From positions 1 through 10,079 of the forward strand of contig JAIRLB010000053.1 in assembly GCA_031259745.1 (NCBI GenBank): a stretch of DNA of 10,079 nt, in the 5' to 3' direction. This document shows positions 5,367 to 10,079 of this stretch, piece by piece. Below the pieces are notes generated by a model. The model was not told where the DNA came from. It saw nothing but the letters and a program-made list of their open reading frames with translations, and did not search any database. The translations under genes were made by a program, and so were the position numbers. The DNA comes from Rickettsiales bacterium (lineage in GTDB: Bacteria > Pseudomonadota > Alphaproteobacteria > Rs-D84). Position 1 is the stretch's first letter, and each line of letters begins with the position of its first letter.

Positions 5367-6056
5367 TTATTGCTTTGTATGCATTATATTGCCGCAATTT
5401 GCACTTCTGAAAACAGCTCCTGAACCAGCACGCGAGATGAGAACATCATTACAAGAAAGGGTGCATTTTGTTCCATCTGAAAAATTGCTATGTAAATCGC
5501 ATTCAAACATATTAGCCACCACAGCGGATTTACATGAAACCTTGGTATCCGTCACTTTCAGCTTATTAGGCAATGTCATACCAATACGTTCGCATTGCCC
5601 CGCCATGCTTATGCGAAAAATATTTGCGGCTTCCGCTATGGATATATCGCTTTTGCCCCGCGGCTTATCGTCCGGCCCTTTTTGTGCTTTTTCGTCTGTA
5701 TTCATAATCGTATAATATGAATCACGAATATAGTTGGAAATAGCGAATGTAGCGTCAGCAACTTTGTCAAAATTATCTTTTTTACAATCAATTTGCCTAA
5801 AAAAATAACTGTTCTCTGAAATAGTTGAACCATTGTCAGATATATCATTAAACATCATATCTATCTCGGAATTCTTATTTTTCAAGTAAATCTGAATCTT
5901 TTGACAAATCATGCGAACCAAATCCATCTTTTGATCTAAGGTCCATTTTGTATCATTTTGTATAAGTTCCAAAGCATCCGATACCATTGCTTTATCATCA
6001 TCTGCGAATGTGGAAAACGATAACAGCACAAGCGGCAGTATTAAAATTTTTTTCAC
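5367..6056 (-). CDS. Exported eight-cysteine protein, function unknown
   Basis: No family is recognised. A GTG start at 6056 is preferred: GGAGG lies just upstream and the product then opens with KKILILPLVLLSFSTFA, a short classical signal peptide cut near Ala18. An upstream in-frame TTG (6089) would place 11 extra residues before it and run through the G-tract. The mature protein has about 211 residues and eight cysteines (51, 91, 155, 175, 186, 198, 202, 221), an even number that fits four disulfides in the periplasm or outside. The C-terminal ~60 residues hold five of them in a compact pattern (SCKSAVV...FECDL...KCTLSC...ANCGN). The middle contains a hydrophilic Lys/Asp loop (121-136). It heads the three-gene cluster, with 12 bases to the next start. 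A small secreted domain protein is likely; the function is unknown. Confidence 0.78.
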   Translation of the reverse strand: MKKILILPLVLLSFSTFADDDKAMVSDALELIQNDTKWTLDQKMDLVRMICQKIQIYLKNKNSEIDMMFNDISDNGSTISENSYFFRQIDCKKDNFDKVADATFAISNYIRDSYYTIMNTDEKAQKGPDDKPRGKSDISIAEAANIFRISMAGQCERIGMTLPNKLKVTDTKVSCKSAVVANMFECDLHSNFSDGTKCTLSCNDVLISRAGSGAVFRSANCGNIMHTKQ

Positions 6057-6070
6057 AGCCCCCCCCTCCA
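6057..6070 (-). promoter_or_regulatory. Ribosome-binding site with an eight-G homopolymer before a GTG start
   Basis: The minus strand reads TGGAGGGGGGGGCT directly before the GTG at 6056. The GGAGG is followed by six more G and CT, a spacing of eight bases. The eight-G run (6059-6066) is long for this moderate-GC sequence. A gain or loss of G would change the spacing to the start codon. Confidence 0.6.
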
Positions 6071-6162
6071 GTTTTATAAAAAACACCAAGAAAATCCGGG
6101 TGGTTGGAGTTTTTTTGTCCCTGCGGACACAATTGACGAGTTAGAAAGACCAACACTTGGGG

Positions 6163-6173
6163 ATTATATACCA
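6163..6173 (-). promoter_or_regulatory. Candidate promoter of the three-gene exported cluster
   Basis: The minus strand reads TGGTATATAAT, which contains both TATAAT and an extended -10 form (TGG-TATATA). No strong -35 is seen. A start near 6156 would give a leader of about 100 bases before the GTG at 6056. The 180-base gap between pyrG and this gene contains no other supported gene, only a short TGTCC-GCAG-GGACA hairpin on the same strand (about 6118-6131). Confidence 0.4.
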
Positions 6174-6236
6174 TTTTGAAGATAAAATCCATATTTTTAA
6201 CAATTGCGGCTTTGGATTGGATAAAATAATAATATA

Positions 6237-7805
6237 CTATTTCCTGGCCGCGCTGATAAACGCATTGAACAATGGATGACCCGTATATGGGCTGGATTGG
6301 AATTCCGGATGAAACTGGCACGCGACGAAAAACGGATGATTTGCCAGCTCTATTATTTCCGGCAGTCTGGCGTCCGGCGATTTTCCTGAAATTATCATTC
6401 CATGTTCGGCAATTGTTTCTTCCAGGCCGACATCCATCTCATATCGGTGGCGATGCCTTTCATGAATAATGCCTGCACCATAGATTTTTTCGGCTAAAGA
6501 CCCGGTCTTTATTACGCACGGACATGCGCCCAGGCGCAGCGTGCCGCCCATATCAGCCGCATCATGCGCCGTCATTATAGCAATAACCGGCGTGCAGTCT
6601 TTGGAAAATTCAGTAGAATCGGCATCGGCCACTCCAACAACATTCCGCATGAATTCAATGACGGCAACCTGCATACCCAGGCAGATTCCCATGTATGGGA
6701 TATTGTTTTCACGGGCATATTTTGCAGCGGCGATTTTTCCATCAACGCCGCGGGCGCCAAATCCGCCGGGAACCAATATGCCGTCAACATCTTTAACATC
6801 TGAATTTGCAAAATTTTCCGCGTCAATTTTTTTCAACCTGACATAGACATTGTTTTGAATGCCGGCGTGGAACAACGCCTCGTTCAAAGACTTGTAAGCG
6901 TCGGGCACGTCAAAATACTTTCCGACGATGCCGATTGTAATTTCCGGCAGCAAATCATTATCCAGGTATTTTTCAATTTTCTCAAACCGGGACATATCGC
7001 CCGGCGCATCATTTATGCCGAAATGTTCCGCCATGCGATCAAATACATTTTGAGCATCATAGACCAATGGGATTTTATAAATATTGTCGACATTAATTCC
7101 GCTGATCACATTCTGCCTCGCCAGATTGCAGAACATGCCGATTTTGTCGCGCTCATCTGGATCCAGCATGCGCTGACTTCGCACTATCAGCATATCCGCC
7201 TGTATTCCGTGTTCCAATAAACTGCGCACAGACATCTGGGTCGGCTTGGTTTTCAATTCCCCGCTTGCTTCCACATAAGGCGCCAACGTCAAATGCACAA
7301 ACATCACATTGCGGCGGCCGATATCACTTGCAAACTGACGAATGGATTCCAGAAATATATTTCCTTCGATATCGCCGACCGTTCCTCCGATTTCACAAAT
7401 GACAAAGTCCGCATCAACATCCCTGGCGATATATTCCTTTATTTTGTCGGTGACATGCGGAATTGTTTGAACAGTACCGCCCAAATAATCGCCGCGGCGT
7501 TCCGCAGCCAGAACGTCCCAGTAAATCCGGCCGCCCGATATTGAATCATTGCGGGATAGTTTTACGCCCAAGAATCGTTCGTAATACCCCAAATCCAAGT
7601 CTGTTTCATAACCGTCATCGGTAACATAAACCTCTCCGTGCTGAAAAGGGGACATTGTACCGGGGTCTATATTCAAATACGGATCAAACTTTCGGACATG
7701 AACGGAATATCCCCTGGATTGAAGAAGGGCGCCCAACACTGATGCCGCGACCCCCTTGCCTAAACTTGAAATAACTCCGCCGGTAATGAAAATATATTTT
7801 GCCAT
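6237..7805 (-). CDS. pyrG: CTP synthase
   Basis: Makes CTP from UTP, ATP and glutamine in the cytoplasm, the last step of pyrimidine nucleotide synthesis. The N-terminal synthase domain (about 1-265) shows the P-loop FITGGVISSLGKG (6-18), KFDPYLNIDPGTMSPFQHGE (39-58) and CEIGGTVGDIE (137-147). The C-terminal class I glutamine amidotransferase domain (about 289-520) has PGGFGARG (346-353), nucleophile Cys375 in GICLGMQ, and the His499/Glu501 pair in FHPEF. At 522 residues it is somewhat shorter than the usual 535-545; the shortening lies largely in the loop before GGTLRLGA (420-427). The ATG at 7805 is chosen over longer in-frame options because MAKYIFITGG is the family N-terminus and AAGGAG sits nine bases upstream. 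It is divergent from comEC and followed by the unrelated exported cluster after a 180-base gap. Confidence 0.97.
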   Translation of the reverse strand: MAKYIFITGGVISSLGKGVAASVLGALLQSRGYSVHVRKFDPYLNIDPGTMSPFQHGEVYVTDDGYETDLDLGYYERFLGVKLSRNDSISGGRIYWDVLAAERRGDYLGGTVQTIPHVTDKIKEYIARDVDADFVICEIGGTVGDIEGNIFLESIRQFASDIGRRNVMFVHLTLAPYVEASGELKTKPTQMSVRSLLEHGIQADMLIVRSQRMLDPDERDKIGMFCNLARQNVISGINVDNIYKIPLVYDAQNVFDRMAEHFGINDAPGDMSRFEKIEKYLDNDLLPEITIGIVGKYFDVPDAYKSLNEALFHAGIQNNVYVRLKKIDAENFANSDVKDVDGILVPGGFGARGVDGKIAAAKYARENNIPYMGICLGMQVAVIEFMRNVVGVADADSTEFSKDCTPVIAIMTAHDAADMGGTLRLGACPCVIKTGSLAEKIYGAGIIHERHRHRYEMDVGLEETIAEHGMIISGKSPDARLPEIIELANHPFFVACQFHPEFQSSPYTGHPLFNAFISAARK

Positions 7806-7830
7806 AAGTTGTAGCTCCTTATGGATTCTT

Positions 7831-7860
7831 ATTATAAGAAATTTTTGCCTTGTGATGCAA
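7831..7860 (-). promoter_or_regulatory. Candidate promoter of pyrG
   Basis: On the minus strand TTGCAT (7860-7855) and a perfect TATAAT (7836-7831) are 18 bases apart. A start near 7824 would give a leader of about 20 bases containing the AAGGAG site. Its -35 shares position 7855 with the -35 of the divergent comEC promoter. Confidence 0.5.
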
Positions 7861-7879
7861 GATAATAAATCTTTATAAT
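7850..7879 (+). promoter_or_regulatory. Candidate promoter of comEC, placed for a leaderless transcript
   Basis: TTGTGA (7850-7855) and a perfect TATAAT (7874-7879) are 18 bases apart. The expected start falls at about 7886-7887, which is the A of the comEC ATG. No Shine-Dalgarno sequence precedes that ATG. Confidence 0.45.
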
Positions 7880-7886
7880 CAATTTC

Positions 7887-9857
7887 ATGAGAGAATTTTT
7901 GAAATATCAGTATCAAAATCTATTTCTCTGGACGCCATTTGCAACAGCGGCTGGCGCGATCCTGTATTTTTCTTGCGCCGCGGAACCAAAATTAGCCTAT
8001 CCTATGCTGATTGCAATCCTGGCCGCCGCGATTTTGACATCGCGCAGAACCGGCGTTGTCATGACAGCCTCTTTGTTGTTCATCTTTGGATTTTTTTACG
8101 CATGCGGCTTTACAAAGCTGATCGACACGCCGCAAATGATACGGAATATTCGCAACGCTAATATCGCCGGCGTTGTGACAAATATCGATTATACGAATGA
8201 CAAGCCAAGAATCTTCGTACGGATTCCGGCAAATTTAATCAACAAGAATTTAGCTGAAAATAAAACGGCCTTGGTCAGATTGTCTGCCGGCGGGGATCAT
8301 CCTTTGCCGAAAATCGGCGGCAGGATAAATGCGAGAGCGACACTGTTTAAGCTGGCCGGCCCGGCGGCTCCGGGTTCTTTCGACTATGCGCGCTGGGCGT
8401 ATTTCAACGGAATCAGCGCGACTGGATATCTGGACGAATATAACGAAAATCCGGCGGCAGCCAATAAATCCGCCGAAATAAACAACATGCGCGATTATAT
8501 TCATCATCAAACAAATTCCTTCCTGGCCGACACTTTGGTGCTGGGGTACAAGAACGCCGTTCCAAAAGACGACGCATCGGCATGGACAACGACAGGCGTC
8601 GGTCATGTCTGGTCAATCAGCGGATTTCATATAACATTGGTGTCGGGGTGGCTGTTCGTTTTCTTTTATCTGGTCTTCCGCAGCATTGCACCGATTGCCC
8701 GCAGGTTTCCGGCCAGATATCCCGCAATTATCTGCGCTTGGCTCGGATTGCTGCTTTATCTTTTCCTGTCTGGCGCTGACGTCGCCACCATCAGAGCGTT
8801 TTTGATGACGACGCTTGTCTTTGCGGCATTCATCCTTGGGCGGAATGTATTTTCGCTGCGCAATGTCTGCATTGCATTTTTGCTTATCTTTATGCTGAAT
8901 CCGCATTATGTAATGCAGCCGGGCTTTCAATTATCATTCGCGGCCATATTCGGATTGATATGGTTTTTTGAGGACAGGAAACATATAAAAACTTCCATGG
9001 TCGAAAAGATCCTGCGCATCATCAAGGCGGCAATTATGACATCCATAATCGCGACTATCTTTACCGCGCCATTCGTCGCATATCACTTTTATTCCCTGCC
9101 GGTTTACGGACTGATAGGCAATTTGATTTTGCTGCCGGTGTTTTCCTTTGCAATCATGCCGCTGGTCATGATCGGGACAATCACCGCCCTGTCCGGATTT
9201 CACAGCCCGTTGATTTGGTCCGAAAATATTTATAGCGTGGCATTGAATTTGGCACACAAGATTGCAGAGCTGCCATTCGCCACGGTTCAAATTCCGCCTA
9301 TTACAGGTCCGGCATTATTTCTGATGGCGGCCGGTCTTCTGTGTCTGATGTTTATCAAGAACACGGACAGATTCAAGCACGCCAATTACCTGCTGTTCCT
9401 GGTCTTCGCATCCGCCGGCGCTGCAATGGCGGCTTTGAATCCGCGTCCGCTGTTCTACGCGACGGACGATCATGAATTGGTCGCGTTTGTCCGCAACGAC
9501 AAGCTTGAATTCAACAAGGCGCGCGCATCGAATCATTACTTTGCTTTCGAATCCTGGAAGCATTTGAATTATGAACGGCCAGATTCTGAAAACACGCGCC
9601 GCAAGTGCGACAAAGGCGTTTGTGTTTATAAAACTCCGAACTGGACGCTGGCGTACATTCAGCGGTATGCGCCATTGTCAAAGAACATTGCGATCCTTTG
9701 CCGCGACCCTGGGATTGACTTTATTGTTTCTTATTTTCATATCGACAGCGCGGAATGCGACCGCAAGATTCTGCGCGGAGGATTCGTCATCCATGAATCA
9801 GGAAGAATCAAATATACGCCGTCAAAGCGATGGTGGCATGGGAACGCAAAATTTTAA
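7887..9857 (+). CDS. comEC: ComEC/Rec2-family DNA-uptake channel protein
   Basis: An inner-membrane protein of the family that carries single-stranded DNA into the cytoplasm during natural transformation. Order of parts: N-terminal membrane helices (about 12-75), a soluble DUF4131/OB-like region (about 88-185) containing GSFDYARWAYFNGISATGYL, then the polytopic Competence domain (about 215-490) with HVWSISGFHITLVSG (240-254), FLSGADVATIRAFLM (293-307) and QPGFQLSFAAI (344-354). The C-terminal ~145 residues are soluble and hold Cys574, Cys579, Cys605 and Cys624. They lack the HxHxDH metallo-beta-lactamase motif, as is usual for short alphaproteobacterial ComEC. At 656 residues the length fits that type. 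The reading frame is intact, but whether the cell is transformable cannot be said, since no other uptake genes are in view. The start lacks a ribosome-binding site; see the promoter entry. It ends overlapping truA by 4 bases tail to tail. Confidence 0.93.
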   Translation: MREFLKYQYQNLFLWTPFATAAGAILYFSCAAEPKLAYPMLIAILAAAILTSRRTGVVMTASLLFIFGFFYACGFTKLIDTPQMIRNIRNANIAGVVTNIDYTNDKPRIFVRIPANLINKNLAENKTALVRLSAGGDHPLPKIGGRINARATLFKLAGPAAPGSFDYARWAYFNGISATGYLDEYNENPAAANKSAEINNMRDYIHHQTNSFLADTLVLGYKNAVPKDDASAWTTTGVGHVWSISGFHITLVSGWLFVFFYLVFRSIAPIARRFPARYPAIICAWLGLLLYLFLSGADVATIRAFLMTTLVFAAFILGRNVFSLRNVCIAFLLIFMLNPHYVMQPGFQLSFAAIFGLIWFFEDRKHIKTSMVEKILRIIKAAIMTSIIATIFTAPFVAYHFYSLPVYGLIGNLILLPVFSFAIMPLVMIGTITALSGFHSPLIWSENIYSVALNLAHKIAELPFATVQIPPITGPALFLMAAGLLCLMFIKNTDRFKHANYLLFLVFASAGAAMAALNPRPLFYATDDHELVAFVRNDKLEFNKARASNHYFAFESWKHLNYERPDSENTRRKCDKGVCVYKTPNWTLAYIQRYAPLSKNIAILCRDPGIDFIVSYFHIDSAECDRKILRGGFVIHESGRIKYTPSKRWWHGNAKF

Positions 9858-10079
9858 TATTCGGCTGATACGAAATACAATCCGGATGCGGGCGCGGTCG
9901 GGCCGGCCGCGCCGCGGTTTTTCGCAGCCAATATCTCATCTATATCCATATCCTTGCCCAAACCGATTTCAACAAGAGTCCCAACCATATTGCGAACCTG
10001 ATGATGTAGAAAGGATTTGGCAGAAAAATCAATTACTATTTCTGATTTCCGATTTCTGATTTCTGATTTATCCAAAGTC
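9854..10079 (-). CDS. truA: tRNA pseudouridine synthase A, C-terminal part (5' end outside window)
   Basis: Only the last ~75 codons are present; the frame runs off the right edge and reads TLDK at the boundary, matching the family's TLDR-like segment. TruA converts uridines at positions 38-40 of the tRNA anticodon arm to pseudouridine. The family signature is clear: KSFLHHQVRNMVGTLVEIGLGK, followed by DEILAAKNRGAAGPTAPASGLYFVSAEY, the usual end with its P-x-A-x-GLYL-like motif. The first visible stretch, SEIRNRKSEI, is encoded by a 7-bp repeat block and replaces the variable strand-turn normally found before the SFLHHQVRN strand. A TTG at 10075 is not the real start. The stop overlaps that of comEC on the opposite strand by 4 bases. 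Confidence 0.93.
   Translation of the reverse strand, partial: TLDKSEIRNRKSEIVIDFSAKSFLHHQVRNMVGTLVEIGLGKDMDIDEILAAKNRGAAGPTAPASGLYFVSAEY
10038..10069 (-). repeat. Heptanucleotide repeat block (ATTTCTG units) inside truA
   Basis: On the plus strand the block reads ATTTCTG, ATTTCCG, ATTTCTG, ATTTCTG, ATTT: four 7-bp units plus four bases. It encodes KSEIRNRKSEI on the minus strand. It matches the block at 773-804 in length, orientation and 29 of 32 bases. Confidence 0.85.

Noticed and set aside
6118..6131. Small hairpin TGTCC-GCAG-GGACA in the leader of the exported cluster
   Set aside because: A five-base stem followed by A, not T, on the transcribed strand. It is probably incidental; no riboswitch fold could be recognised around it.
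6186..6218. AATCCA/TGGATT inverted repeat after the pyrG stop as a terminator
   Set aside because: A six-base AT-rich stem with a loop of about 21 bases is too weak to support a terminator call.
10075..10075. TTG at 10075 as start of a 73-residue protein
   Set aside because: The upstream in-frame codons continue the TruA family sequence (TLDK), so this is the 3' part of a gene cut by the window edge.

Overview
The window most likely comes from an alphaproteobacterium. The evidence is a GapR/DUF2312 nucleoid protein, a D,D-carboxypeptidase with a C-terminal SPOR domain, a pyruvate kinase with the ADLQGPK active-site form common in that class, and a ComEC whose C-terminal part is the short cysteine-containing type rather than a metallo-beta-lactamase. 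Genes are tightly packed, with overlapping or nearly abutting ends. The genus cannot be told from the sequence. The number of small exported proteins of unknown function hints at a host- or community-associated lineage, but that is inference.

Layout: positions 3-50 may be the tail of an upstream gene. A small exported or membrane protein of unknown function (72-548, +) runs convergently into a minus-strand pair, pyk then dacA-like (3074 to 552). Facing away from pyk across a 145-bp promoter region is a coupled plus-strand pair, gapR-like and an RNHCP zinc-ribbon protein (3220-3782). A strong hairpin at 3796-3831 separates this pair from a minus-strand cluster of three exported proteins of unknown function (6056 to 3844). 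Next come pyrG (minus, 7805-6237) and comEC (plus, 7887-9857), divergent from an 81-bp region. The 3' end of truA (minus, 9854 to window end) converges on comEC with a 4-bp overlap of stop codons.

Housekeeping content: pyruvate kinase (ATP and pyruvate from PEP), CTP synthase (CTP from UTP), a peptidoglycan D,D-carboxypeptidase, a tRNA pseudouridine synthase and a DNA-uptake channel. These do not form one pathway. The three-gene exported cluster and the 72-548 gene look visibly more AT-rich than these genes and are lineage-specific or accessory candidates.

Least explained: (1) the same 32-bp block of 7-bp ATTTCTG repeats sits inside two unrelated genes, dacA-like and truA, in the same orientation, which is the only orientation free of stop codons; (2) the three-gene exported cluster holds an eight-cysteine protein whose start is preceded by a run of eight G in the ribosome-binding region, a two-module glycine-rich protein with a cysteine pair bracketing each module, and an 11-residue-repeat protein with a regular Phe/Tyr ladder; (3) pyruvate kinase has an altered SGET motif and an atypical C-terminus; (4) the comEC promoter is placed so that its transcript may be leaderless. 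No tRNA, rRNA, CRISPR array, transposase or phage gene was seen.
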